Source of the DNA: Nonomuraea soli
GTDB taxonomy: Bacteria; Actinomycetota; Actinomycetes; Streptosporangiales; Streptosporangiaceae
NCBI RefSeq assembly: GCF_013761175.1
Contig: NZ_JACDUR010000004.1
Coordinates: 620,001-684,000, forward strand
DNA length: 64,000 bases
Direction: 5' to 3'
Shown here piece by piece: positions 54,675 through 63,034 of the stretch. The position numbers and the translations under genes were made by a program. The notes under the pieces are model-generated. The model was not told where the DNA came from and searched no databases. It saw nothing but the letters and a program-made list of their open reading frames with translations. Numbering within the stretch: position 1 is the stretch's first letter; the number at the start of each line of letters is the position of its first letter.

Positions 54675-54764
54675 TCTGCGTCACGTCTGCCCTACGCGTC
54701 ACGTCTGCCCTACGCGTTACGCCCGGCCTACGCGTTACGCCCGGCCTACGCGTTACGCCCGGCC
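54675..54764. repeat. 18-bp tandem repeat array (5 copies)
   Basis: Units TMTGCGTCACGTCTGCCC/TACGCGTCACGTCTGCCC (54675, 54693) then three identical TACGCGTTACGCCCGGCC (54711, 54729, 54747). Directly follows the 15-bp array with a different period, so two independent expansions sit side by side. Confidence 0.9.
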
Positions 54765-54803
54765 TCTGCGACCGACTGGCCCACGTGACCCGCCCCCGCG
54801 CCG

Positions 54804-55091
54804 CTACAGGTGACGTTCCAGCGACTCCACCTTGCTCGTCATCCCGTCCGTGACCCCCGCCCGGATGTCCGCCTTGAGAACGAGCCCCACCCGAGGCGCC
54901 ACCTCGCCCACCGCCTCCACAGCCTGCTTGATGACCGCCATGACCTCGTCCCACTCACCCTCGACGGTGGTGAACATGGCGTCGGTGTGGTTCGGCAGTC
55001 CGCTGGCGCGGACGACCTTGACGGCGCGGGCGACGGGTTCGGCGACGGCCTCGCCGACGCCGAGCGGGGTGATGGAGAAGGCGACGATCAT
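54804..55091 (-). CDS. MTH1187-family thiamine-binding protein
   Basis: 95 residues of the DUF77/MTH1187 (YkoF-like thiamine-binding) family: [23 protein letters not shown] at the start, a central [20 protein letters not shown], and a [12 protein letters not shown] strand. Small ferredoxin-like subunit forming oligomers. ATGA overlap with the MarR gene upstream, so the two are co-expressed. Confidence 0.88.
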   Translation of the reverse strand: MIVAFSITPLGVGEAVAEPVARAVKVVRASGLPNHTDAMFTTVEGEWDEVMAVIKQAVEAVGEVAPRVGLVLKADIRAGVTDGMTSKVESLERHL

Positions 55092-55507
55092 GCCTTCGAT
55101 GATACGAACTTCGCCAGCAGCCGCTCCAGCTCCGCCTGTTCGCTTGTCGACAGGGTGGAGAAGATCTGCGCGCTGACCGATGACTGCAACTGCTCGATGG
55201 TGACGAGTGCCTCCGTGCCTGCGGGGGTGAGGTCGAGGCGGGTGGCGCGTCGGTCGGCGGGGTCGGGGTGGCGGGTGAGGAGGCCTTCGGATTCGAGGGC
55301 GTCCACCAGCGGCGTCACGGCTCGGGCGGTGACGCCCATGGCGGATGCGGCTTCGGCCATCTTGAGGCGCGGCGCGGAGCCGACGGTGGTCAGGAGGCGG
55401 ACCCTGGCCGGCGACAGGCCGTGCTCGCCGAAGGCGGCGGTGCCGCGCTGGGAGAACAACCGTGAGGCTGCCATCAGAAGTTCTCCGAGACGGGCCGCGT
55501 CGGCCAT
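55088..55507 (-). CDS. MarR family transcriptional regulator
   Basis: 139 residues with a MarR winged helix: [37 protein letters not shown] (HTH) and [21 protein letters not shown] (the wing with the DRR motif). Divergent from an NmrA-like reductase gene; paired 12-bp repeats between them are a likely operator. Confidence 0.92.
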   Translation of the reverse strand: MADAARLGELLMAASRLFSQRGTAAFGEHGLSPARVRLLTTVGSAPRLKMAEAASAMGVTARAVTPLVDALESEGLLTRHPDPADRRATRLDLTPAGTEALVTIEQLQSSVSAQIFSTLSTSEQAELERLLAKFVSSKA

Positions 55508-55521
55508 GGACGACTCCTTAG

Positions 55522-55548
55522 TGAAAGAGGTAATAATGAAAGAGGTAA
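55522..55548. promoter_or_regulatory. Direct repeat TGAAAGAGGTAA x2, candidate MarR-controlled operator
   Basis: Identical 12-bp copies at 55522-55533 and 55537-55548 (15-bp period) in the 59-bp gap between the divergent marR and reductase genes, with the reductase ribosome-binding site GGGAGGG following. Position implies control of both promoters. Confidence 0.6.
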
Positions 55549-55566
55549 CTATCTGGGAGGGTAACG

Positions 55567-56367
55567 ATGCGGACCATTGTGGTGGCGGGCGCGACCGGGA
55601 ACCAGGGTGGCGCGGCCGTCGAGGCGCTGTTAGCCGGTGGGTGGCGGGTGCGGGCGCTTACGCGTGACGTCGAATCGGGGAAGGCCAGGGCGCTGGAGGG
55701 AAAGGGGGCGGAGGTCTGGGAGGGTGACTTCGGGCGGCCGGACACTCTGGTGAGGGCGTTCGAGGGGGCCTATGGGGTCTTTTCTGTGCAGACGCGCGGG
55801 AAGGCTGAGGTGCGGCAGGGTGTCGCGGTGGCCGAGGCTGCCAGGAGGGCAGGCGTCGAGCATCTCGTCTATACGAGCGTCGGGGGCGTCGAGCGTGTGC
55901 GCGGGATCCCGCATTTCGATACGAAATGGGAGATCGAGCGACACATCGTCGCCAGCGGCCCGCCGTACACGTTTCTGCGGCCCTCGACCTTCATGGAGAC
56001 GTTCGCGGTGAAGGGCGCGGGGATCGGGCTGTCGATGATGGCGGCGACGCTGGGGGAGCACGGGACGCTGCAGATGGTGGCGGCGCGTGACATCGGGGTG
56101 TTCGCGCGGATCGCCTTCGACAAGCGGCTCGTCGGCCAGAGCCTGGAGTTGGCCGGCGACGAGCTGACCGTGCCGCGCATCGGCGAGATCGCGGGCGTGC
56201 CGTACAGGAAGATCCCCAGGAGCCTGCTCAGGCTCATGGGGAAGGAGGGCCGGATGTTCTTCTGGTTCGCCGAGTCGGGCTATCAGGCGGACATCGCGGC
56301 CCTGCGTGCGCTGCACCCCGGCCTGCTCACGTTCGGAGCGTGGCGCGAGGAGCAGCGCAGCGTCTGA
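55567..56367 (+). CDS. NmrA-like NAD(P)-binding protein
   Basis: 266-residue atypical SDR: VVAGATGNQGGAAVEALLAGGWRVRALTR is the Rossmann entrance (first 30 residues), then VYTSVGGVER and FLRPSTFMETF. Family members are redox sensors or quinone/NADPH reductases. Lacks a standard YxxxK. Strong GGGAGGG ribosome-binding site. Its 3' end runs into a 42-bp minisatellite whose units resemble the last coding segment. Confidence 0.88.
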   Translation: MRTIVVAGATGNQGGAAVEALLAGGWRVRALTRDVESGKARALEGKGAEVWEGDFGRPDTLVRAFEGAYGVFSVQTRGKAEVRQGVAVAEAARRAGVEHLVYTSVGGVERVRGIPHFDTKWEIERHIVASGPPYTFLRPSTFMETFAVKGAGIGLSMMAATLGEHGTLQMVAARDIGVFARIAFDKRLVGQSLELAGDELTVPRIGEIAGVPYRKIPRSLLRLMGKEGRMFFWFAESGYQADIAALRALHPGLLTFGAWREEQRSV

Positions 56368-56390
56368 CGGACCTTGACCTGGACCTTGTC

Positions 56391-56600
56391 CTCGGTGCGG
56401 TGCATGGAGGAGCTGCGCAGCGTCGGTCCCGTCTCGGTGCGGCGCGTGCAGCAGGTGCGCCGCGTCCGACGGGTCTCGGTGCGGCGCGTGCAGCAGGTGC
56501 GCCGCGTCCGACGGGTCTTGGTGTGGCGTGCGCAGCAAAGGCGCCGCGTCCGACGAGCCCCGGTGCCGCGCGTGGAGCGGCGGCGCAGCACCTGGCGGGC
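56391..56600. repeat. 42-bp tandem repeat array (5 copies)
   Basis: Units at 56391, 56433, 56475, 56517 and 56559; the second and third are identical, the outer ones diverged. Each unit has a GTGCGGCGCG...GCGCCGCGTC core. The array starts 24 bp after the reductase stop and ends 1 bp before the stop of the opposite-strand acidic-protein gene. All six frames give only repetitive Arg/Ala/Val, so no gene is called. Confidence 0.92.
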
Positions 56601-56601
56601 C

Positions 56602-56928
56602 TCAGTGGTCGTGGGCGTGGTCGTGCTCTTCGTCTTCGTCCTCGGGACCGTCGGACGGCTCGACACCCAGCACGGCCTCGCGCGGCTCCACCTCGTCGAT
56701 GTGCTCGACCAGGCCGAGCACGTGGTCGGGCTCGATGAGCCACTGCAGTGCGGTCGCGCCGGTCTCGTCGGCGCTCACCAGCTCGGCCTGCTCCTTGCGC
56801 TCCTCGTCGGTGAGGTCGGCCTCCGGGTGGTGGATCTCCTTCAGGGCCGCGGCCTGAAGCGCGTCGACGTCGATCACCTCGACGGTCAGCTCCACAGTCA
56901 GGCGCAGGAACTTCGGTTCATCACTCAT
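56602..56928 (-). CDS. Small acidic protein with His/Asp-rich tail
   Basis: 108 residues, start ATG 56928. N-terminal half forms a beta-rich stretch (FLRLTVELTVEVIDVDAL), middle is helical (DLTDEERKEQAEL), and the tail is EDEDEEHDHAHDH, a potential metal-binding end. Family not recognised. Sits 11 bp after ung on the same strand and is probably co-transcribed. Confidence 0.72.
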   Translation of the reverse strand: MSDEPKFLRLTVELTVEVIDVDALQAAALKEIHHPEADLTDEERKEQAELVSADETGATALQWLIEPDHVLGLVEHIDEVEPREAVLGVEPSDGPEDEDEEHDHAHDH

Positions 56929-56939
56929 GGTTCCAGAGC

Positions 56940-57617
56940 CTAGGGCAGTTTCCAGTCGACGGGGGCGGCGCCTTGCTGGACGAGTAGCTGATTGGACCGG
57001 CTGAACGGGCGCGAGTTGAAGAATCCGCTGCGTGCCGACAGCGGCGACGGGTGGGCGGACTCCACCAGGGGGACGCCGCCGAGCATGGGGGCGAGGTTGC
57101 GCGCGTCGCGCCCCCACAGGATGGCGACCATGGGCTTGCCGCGCCCGACCAGCGCCTTGATCGCCTGCTCGGTGACCTGCTCCCAGCCCTTGCCGCGGTG
57201 GGAGGCGGGCTTGCCCGGCATGACGGTGAGCACCCGGTTGAGCAGGAGCACGCCCTGCTCGGTCCACGGGGTGAGGTCGCCGTTGGAGGGAGCGGGGTGA
57301 CCGAGGTCGGCCATGTACTCCTTGTAGATGTTGACGAGGCTGCCCGGCAGCGGGCGCACGTCGGCGGCGACGGAGAACGACATCCCGATGGGGTGCCCCG
57401 GCGTCGGGTAGGGGTCCTGGCCCATGATCAGCACCTTGACGTCGTCGAAGGGCTGCTGGAAAGCGCGCAGGACGTGGGGGCCGGAAGGGAGGTACTGCCG
57501 GCCTTCGGCGATCTCCTTGCGGAGGAACTCACCCATGGCGGCGATCTGGTCGGCGACGGGCTCCAACGCCTTGGCCCAACCGGCTTCAACGACTTCATGC
57601 AGGGGACGAGCGGCCAT
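56940..57617 (-). CDS. ung: Uracil-DNA glycosylase (family 1)
   Basis: 225 residues; removes uracil from DNA. Seen: the water-activating motif [18 protein letters not shown] near residues 66-83, [18 protein letters not shown], and the DNA-intercalation loop [12 protein letters not shown] near 190. Standard length. Confidence 0.95.
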   Translation of the reverse strand: MAARPLHEVVEAGWAKALEPVADQIAAMGEFLRKEIAEGRQYLPSGPHVLRAFQQPFDDVKVLIMGQDPYPTPGHPIGMSFSVAADVRPLPGSLVNIYKEYMADLGHPAPSNGDLTPWTEQGVLLLNRVLTVMPGKPASHRGKGWEQVTEQAIKALVGRGKPMVAILWGRDARNLAPMLGGVPLVESAHPSPLSARSGFFNSRPFSRSNQLLVQQGAAPVDWKLP

Positions 57618-57687
57618 GGCCGTTCAGCCTAACGGCGAAAGGTACGGCTTGCGCCGGGAACGCCGGGCGCGAGCCGTACCAGAATGA

Positions 57688-59055
57688 TCACAAGGCGGGC
57701 TTGCCCGGCTTGAACAGCCACGCGTCGAAGAGGACGTCCAACTGCTGTCCTGAGATTTCCTCGCTCAGACTGATGAAGCGGGCGGTGTCGGCGTTGCCGT
57801 ACTTGTAGCGCGCAGCCCACTCCCGCAGAATCGAGAAGAACGCCGTGTCGCCGACGGCCCGGCGCAGGACGTGCAGCGTCATCGCGCCCCTGTCGTAGAC
57901 GGGATCGTGGAAGAGTGCCTCGGGCCCGCCTGGATCGGCGGTCGGCGTCTCCCAGAACGCGTCGTCGGCAGGCACGGCGTAGGCGCGGTCGAACGACGCC
58001 TGGAGGGTGCGCGTGCCGAGCCGGTCGAGCCACAACCATTCGCCGTAGGTCGCGAAGCCCTCGTTGAGCCAGATGTCCTGCCAGCGCGTCGGCGTCACCG
58101 AGTTGCCGAACCACTGGTGGGCGAGCTCGTGCGCGAGCAGCGACTCGCTCGGCACGACCGGGTAGATCGGCCGGGTCTGGGTCTCCAGCGCGTAGCCGAC
58201 GTTCGGCTCGTGGTCGATGATGCCGCCGGTCGAGCTGAACGGGTAGGGCCCGAACAGGCCGCTGAAGTAGTCGAGCACGGGCGCGTGCCGTGACGGGAAG
58301 CTCCCGGCCTTGCCGGCCATCTTCGGGTCGACGGCGGTGATGGTGCGGTAGCCGCCGATGGAGGCGTCGCCGAGCTCGAACTTGCCGATGGTGACGGTGG
58401 TCAGGTAGGAGGCCATCGGCTCGCGGGCGTCCCACACGAACGTCGTGCGCCCGCCGCCGGAGCTCCTGGAGGTCAGGTCGCCGTTGGCGACGGCGACGCG
58501 CGTGTCGGGCACGGTGACCGTGAAGCGGTAGGTCGCCTTGTCGGTCATGTGGTGGTTGCCCGGGTACCAGGTCATCGCGCCCTGCGGCTCGTTGGCGTTG
58601 TAGACGCCGTCGCTGGTGCGGATCCAGCCGTCGCGCGCGCCGTCGGGGTCGAGCACGTGGGTGGGCTTGCCGTCGTAGCGCACCACGGTGGTGAAGGACT
58701 GGCCGGAGGAGAGCGAGGCGCTGACGACCAGTTCGTCTCCGGCGCGCGAGAAGGCCGCCGCCGCGCCGTTCACCGTCACCGAGCGCACTGTCAGGCTCCC
58801 GGCCAGGTCGAGGTTGAAGGCGCTCAGAGCCTGGGTGGCGCGGGCGGAGATGGTGGCGGAGGCGGCGAGGGCGTCGGAGCTCGGGTTGTAGTCGAGGGCC
58901 AGGTCGTAGTGGAGGGCGTCGTACCCGCCGTTGCCCTGGCCGGGGAAGTAGGGATCGCCCGCGCCTGGGGCGCCGGGCGCGCTTGTGGCGGCGGAGGAGG
59001 GGGTGAGGGGAAGGGCCAAGAGTGCTGCTGCCGTCAGCGCGACTATCCGCTTCAT
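57688..59055 (-). CDS. Secreted M1 family metallopeptidase
   Basis: 455 residues with a Sec signal (MKRIVALTAAALLALPLTPSSA). M1 aminopeptidase fold with MTWYPGNHHMTDKATYRF and the zinc site HELAHQWFGN...NEGFAT (HExxH plus third ligand Glu). The helical C-terminal domain of large aminopeptidase N is absent, so this is the short extracellular form. Preceded by AAAGAAG. Longer frames to 59289 were rejected because they would put sequence before the signal peptide. Confidence 0.9.
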   Translation of the reverse strand: MKRIVALTAAALLALPLTPSSAATSAPGAPGAGDPYFPGQGNGGYDALHYDLALDYNPSSDALAASATISARATQALSAFNLDLAGSLTVRSVTVNGAAAAFSRAGDELVVSASLSSGQSFTTVVRYDGKPTHVLDPDGARDGWIRTSDGVYNANEPQGAMTWYPGNHHMTDKATYRFTVTVPDTRVAVANGDLTSRSSGGGRTTFVWDAREPMASYLTTVTIGKFELGDASIGGYRTITAVDPKMAGKAGSFPSRHAPVLDYFSGLFGPYPFSSTGGIIDHEPNVGYALETQTRPIYPVVPSESLLAHELAHQWFGNSVTPTRWQDIWLNEGFATYGEWLWLDRLGTRTLQASFDRAYAVPADDAFWETPTADPGGPEALFHDPVYDRGAMTLHVLRRAVGDTAFFSILREWAARYKYGNADTARFISLSEEISGQQLDVLFDAWLFKPGKPAL

Positions 59056-59254
59056 GACACTTCTTTCATCGTTCAGGGGGATATGTGTTGCATACACCTC
59101 ATTGGGGCCGTTGGGAACGGAGGATTTACGAGATTGGCCAGGCCTGGGAGCCTGCCGTACGGCGGAGCGTTGTGCGAGGGCGGCGGCGAGCGCCGGGCCC
59201 TCGGCCCCGTCGATCACGGCCCGGTCGGCCTGCGCCCGTCGGACTCGGCGAGTA

Positions 59255-59293
59255 GCGGGTGCCCGCCTGCCCCCTCGGAAGGCGGGCACCCGC
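59255..59293 (-). terminator. Terminator-like hairpin after the sugar ABC operon
   Basis: Perfect 13-bp stem GCGGGTGCCCGCC / GGCGGGCACCCGC with 13-nt loop, 5 bp beyond the MalG-type stop. Minus-strand transcripts of the ABC operon reach it first. The remaining 59056-59254 is the promoter region of the M1 gene; no gene seen. Confidence 0.75.
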
Positions 59294-59298
59294 GGGGT

Positions 59299-60180
59299 TC
59301 ACTTGACCGAGCCGGCCATCATGCCCTGCACGAAGTACCGCTGGAAGGCGAAGAACAGCACCAGCGGGATGATCAGCGACAGGAACGCGCCGGGCGCGAG
59401 GATGTCGACGTTGGTCCCGAACTGCCGCATCTCCGACTGCAGCGCCTTGGTCATCGGCTGGGACTCGGTGTCGGCGAAGACCAGGGCGATGAGCATGTCG
59501 TTCCACACCCACAGGAACTGGAAGATCCCCAGCGACGCGATCGCCGGCTTGCCCAGCGGGAACACGACACGGGCGAAGATCTTCCACTCGGGTGCGCCGT
59601 CCATGCGGGCGGCCTCCAGGAGCGAGGCGGGGATGCCCACGAAGAAGTTGCGCAGCAGGAAGATCGCGAACGGCAGGCCGAAGGCGACGTGGAAGAGCAC
59701 CACGCCCGGGATCGAGCCGAAGATGCCCAGCCCGCCGTAGAGCGAGGCGATGGGGATCAGTGCGATCTGGATGGGCACGATGAGCAGCCCGACCACGATG
59801 AGGAAGAGCAGGTCGCGTCCGGGGAAGTCCATCCAGGCGAAGGCGTAGGCGGCCATCGCCGCGATGCCGATCACCAGGATCGTGGTGGGCACGGTGATGA
59901 GGACCGTGTTCCAGAACGACGAGGTGAAGCCGGTCGCCAGCAGGCTGCTGTAGGCCTGGAAGGTGAGGTCGGCGGGCTTGGTGAAGACGGTCCACCAGCC
60001 CTCCGCGGCGTTGACGGTCTCGTCGCGCAGCGAGACCACCAGCAGGCCGAGGGTGGGCACCAGCCAGAACAGCCCGATGAGGATCATCACGACCTGGACC
60101 AGTCCGCTGCCCAGCAGATCCACGATCCTGCTCAGGCCGCCGCGCTTGATCTCGCCGGCGTGGGCGCCGGTGCTGCTCAT
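59299..60180 (-). CDS. Carbohydrate ABC transporter permease (MalG/CUT1 type)
   Basis: 293 residues; six hydrophobic segments and the EAA loop LLEAARMDGAPEWKIFARVV. ATG 60180 overlaps the stop of the MalF-type gene (ATGA). No ATPase gene nearby; a shared MsiK is expected. Confidence 0.93.
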   Translation of the reverse strand: MSSTGAHAGEIKRGGLSRIVDLLGSGLVQVVMILIGLFWLVPTLGLLVVSLRDETVNAAEGWWTVFTKPADLTFQAYSSLLATGFTSSFWNTVLITVPTTILVIGIAAMAAYAFAWMDFPGRDLLFLIVVGLLIVPIQIALIPIASLYGGLGIFGSIPGVVLFHVAFGLPFAIFLLRNFFVGIPASLLEAARMDGAPEWKIFARVVFPLGKPAIASLGIFQFLWVWNDMLIALVFADTESQPMTKALQSEMRQFGTNVDILAPGAFLSLIIPLVLFFAFQRYFVQGMMAGSVK

Positions 60181-61691
60181 GTGTCCTCCCTCCGGAAGCG
60201 CCGGATATTCATGATCATGAACGGCAGGACCAGGATCAGCAGGAAGATGGCGATCGCGCTGCCCATGCCCTGGTTGCCGCCGCCCCCGAAGGACACCCGC
60301 CACATCTCCAGGGCCAGCACCATGGCCTCGTCCTGCACGGAGGCCGGGGCGATGATGAAGACCAGGTCGAAGACCTTCAGGGTATTGATGATCATCGTCA
60401 CGAAGACGACGAGCAGCACGGGCGACAGCAGCGGAACGGTGATCTTGCGGAAGACCTGCCACTCGGTGGCGCCGTCGATGCGGGCGGCCTCCAGCGCGTC
60501 ACGCGGGATGGCGGCCAGCCCCGCCGCGATCAGCACCATGGCGAATCCCGCCCACACCCAGACGAACGCCCCGATGATGGCCGGAGTGATGAAGGTCGGG
60601 CCGAGCCAGGACAACCCGCCGTAGCGGGCGGTGAAGTTCGACTGCGGCAGCCGTACCTCGTAGGCGCCCGAGACGCCCTCGAAGGCGAAGGAGCCGTCGT
60701 CGGCGGTCGTGGCCGTGGCCACGACGTTGCCGCCCTGCACGGCCTCCACCGTCATGCCCGGCAGGCCGCGCTCGTTGGGATCGATCTCGCCGTTGCGGCC
60801 GCCGCCGCCCGGGGTGAAGTCGAACCAGACGGCGCCCGAAGCGCCGGCCTTTGCGGGCTGCGCGGACTCCGGCAGGGTGCCCGCCTTGATGCCGACGATG
60901 GGGATGAGCGCGGGCTGACCGGTCGCGACGACCCCGCCGCCCTCGGCCCGTACGGCATCGCCCTCGCGTGGCCGGGCGTCGGGATAGCCCTGGCTGGAGG
61001 AGAAGGTGTCGCCGACGCTGGTCAGGATGGCGTTGGCGACACCCTTGTCCGGGTCCTGCTCGTAGACCAGGCGGAAGATGACGCCCGCGGCCATCAGCGA
61101 GACGGCCATCGGCATGAAGACGATCAGCTTGAACGCGGTCGACCACCGGATGCGCTCGGTCAGCACGGCGAAGATCAGGCCGAGTGTGGTGACCAGGATG
61201 GGGGCGATGACCACCCAGATCAGGTTGTTCCTGATCGTGGTGAGCATGCTGGCGTCGCTGAAGATCGTCATGTAGTTGCCCAGGCCGACGAAGTCCGACG
61301 GCTGGGGCCCCGACAGGCTCCTGACGATGGAGTAGATGATCGGGTAGACCACCCAGACGCCCAGCAGGATCGCGGCGGGCAGCAGGAAGACGTAGGCGAG
61401 CGTGGGGGAGGGGCCCAGGCGCCTGCGCCTGCCCTTCACCGCGGTGGGCGCCGCGGGACCCGCGGTCGCCAGCTCAGGGATGGCGGGCTCCTGACTCGTG
61501 GAGGGGGTGGCGGGCTCCGGGCTCGTGGAGGGGGTGGCGGGCTCCTGTGGGGTGGGAGGGGTGGCGGGCTCCTGGGTCGTTGCGGGGGTGGTGAGCTCGG
61601 GGGACGGCCCGGTGGCGGGCCCGCTCCTCGACGAATCCTGTGAGGAGTCGTCGGAGGGCGGACCCTGGGGGCCGCGCACCTGATCGGTCAC
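60177..61691 (-). CDS. Carbohydrate ABC transporter permease (MalF type) with inserted SdrD_B-like domain
   Basis: 504 residues instead of the usual ~300. Residues 34-80 are a Pro/Thr/Ser-rich cytosolic tail with repeated EPATP units; membrane segments start near 97. Between TM segments (residues about 230-350; 60642-61001) is an extra domain: GAVWFDFTPGGGGRNGEIDPNERGLPGMTVEA...ADDGSFAFEGVSGAYEVRLP in family terms, recalling calcium-binding SdrD_B/Ig-like modules. The EAA loop DALEAARIDGATEWQVFRKI follows near 410. The insert should face outside, beside the binding protein. Confidence 0.9.
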   Translation of the reverse strand: MTDQVRGPQGPPSDDSSQDSSRSGPATGPSPELTTPATTQEPATPPTPQEPATPSTSPEPATPSTSQEPAIPELATAGPAAPTAVKGRRRRLGPSPTLAYVFLLPAAILLGVWVVYPIIYSIVRSLSGPQPSDFVGLGNYMTIFSDASMLTTIRNNLIWVVIAPILVTTLGLIFAVLTERIRWSTAFKLIVFMPMAVSLMAAGVIFRLVYEQDPDKGVANAILTSVGDTFSSSQGYPDARPREGDAVRAEGGGVVATGQPALIPIVGIKAGTLPESAQPAKAGASGAVWFDFTPGGGGRNGEIDPNERGLPGMTVEAVQGGNVVATATTADDGSFAFEGVSGAYEVRLPQSNFTARYGGLSWLGPTFITPAIIGAFVWVWAGFAMVLIAAGLAAIPRDALEAARIDGATEWQVFRKITVPLLSPVLLVVFVTMIINTLKVFDLVFIIAPASVQDEAMVLALEMWRVSFGGGGNQGMGSAIAIFLLILVLPFMIMNIRRFRREDT

Positions 61692-61710
61692 GGCTGGTTC
61701 CTTCCGGGGG

Positions 61711-63027
61711 CTAGTTCTTCCAGGCCTTCTTGGCTTCCGCCTCGAGCTGCGTCTGGATGTTCTTCACGTCCGAGGGGTTGCGCAGCAGGTCCTGCAGGAG
61801 CTTCCACTCGCCCTTGCCGTCGGTGCCGCCGAAGGCGCTGGGCGCCAGGTCGGACATGTCGTAGCGGACCGTCTCACCGGCGCTGATGATCGTCTGGCCG
61901 AGCTGCTTGGTCAGCGGGTCCGGGTAGTTGTCGGGCGAGACGTTGCGGTTGGGCGACAGGTAGCCGGGCAGCTTGGCCCAGACCTCGCCGCCCTCCTTGG
62001 AGGCCAGGAACTCCAGCAGCGCCTGGGCGCCGGGGGAGTCCTTCAGCACCACGGCGATGTCGCCGCCGAGCACGACCGGGGCGGTGTCGCCGATCTTCGG
62101 GAAGGGGAAGGTCTTGGCCTCCTCGCCGACCTTGGCGCCGGACTCGACGGCCGAGACCGCCACGAAGTCCGCCTCGATGACCATGGCCGCCTTCTTCTGG
62201 CCGTAGACCTGGGTGACGCAGGTCGGGAAGTCCGTCTGGAGCGCTCCGCTGGAGCCGCCGTTGACGAACTCCTTCTTGCTGAACAGCTCGCCCATGCGGG
62301 TCAGTGCCACGCCGACGGACTCGTCGGTCCAGGGGATCTCGTGCTTGGACAGCTGGTCGTACTTCTCGGGACCCGCGGTCGACAGGTAGACGTTCTCGAA
62401 CAGGTCGGTCAGCGTCCAGCCGGAGGCGCCGCAGAAGGAGAAGGGCGCGGTGCCGGAGTCGGCGATGGTCTGGGCGGCGGTGACGAGCTCCTGCCAGTTG
62501 GTCGGGGGCTGCACGCCGGCCTCGTCGAAGGCGCTCTGGCGGTACCAGACCAGCGACTTGTGCGCCGCCTTGACCAGCACGCCGTACGGCTTGCCGTCGG
62601 CCGAGCCGAGCTCCTTCCAGTAGTCGGTGTAGTTCTCGTCGAGCTGCTTGACCACCGCGTCGCCGAGCGGCTTGAGGGCGTCCTGGTCGGCGTACTGCTG
62701 CACGAGGCCGGGCTGGGGCAGGATCGCGACGTCGGGCGGGCTGCCGCCCTGGATGCGCGGCCCGAGGTAGGCGCCGGTGTCCTCGCCGGTGGAGGCGTAG
62801 GTGACCTGGGCGCCGGTCTTGTCGGTGAAGGCCTTCAGCACCTGCTCGAAGTTCTTCTGCTCCTCGCCGGTCCACTTCGCGGCGACCTCGATCTTCACCC
62901 CCTCCAGCGTCTTGCCGCCGGCGGCCGCCGAGGGGGAGCCGCCCGCCTGGGTGGGGGTGGTGGTGGGGGCGTTGCCGCAGGCCGCGAGGGCGATCGCGAG
63001 TCCGGCGGCGGTCAGTGCCTTGCGCAT
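61711..63027 (-). CDS. Extracellular sugar-binding lipoprotein (alpha-glucoside type)
   Basis: 438 residues with lipoprotein signal (ALTAAGLAIALAAC; Cys near residue 17), a Thr/Pro linker and the family 1 SBP fold: VEAKWTGEEQKNFEQVLKAF-like start, DVAILPQPGLVQQYA, and C-terminal GYLSPNRNVSPDNYP. 19 bp upstream of the MalF-type gene; feeds the following permeases. Confidence 0.92.
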   Translation of the reverse strand: MRKALTAAGLAIALAACGNAPTTTPTQAGGSPSAAAGGKTLEGVKIEVAAKWTGEEQKNFEQVLKAFTDKTGAQVTYASTGEDTGAYLGPRIQGGSPPDVAILPQPGLVQQYADQDALKPLGDAVVKQLDENYTDYWKELGSADGKPYGVLVKAAHKSLVWYRQSAFDEAGVQPPTNWQELVTAAQTIADSGTAPFSFCGASGWTLTDLFENVYLSTAGPEKYDQLSKHEIPWTDESVGVALTRMGELFSKKEFVNGGSSGALQTDFPTCVTQVYGQKKAAMVIEADFVAVSAVESGAKVGEEAKTFPFPKIGDTAPVVLGGDIAVVLKDSPGAQALLEFLASKEGGEVWAKLPGYLSPNRNVSPDNYPDPLTKQLGQTIISAGETVRYDMSDLAPSAFGGTDGKGEWKLLQDLLRNPSDVKNIQTQLEAEAKKAWKN

Positions 63028-63034
63028 GAATGCC

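Noticed and set aside
54551-54764. CRISPR array
   Set aside because: Units are contiguous without unique spacers, and no cas genes are present.
54488-54853. Frame encoding pentapeptide-repeat-like (ADRTS/AGGTS) protein
   Set aside because: The periodicity is simply the 15-bp DNA array; no ribosome-binding site, the frame runs through a second array of another period and into an opposite-strand gene.
56327-56743. Minus-strand frame with 14-residue RPVGRGAPAARAAP-like repeats
   Set aside because: Produced by the 42-bp array; it overlaps two better supported genes and has extreme composition.
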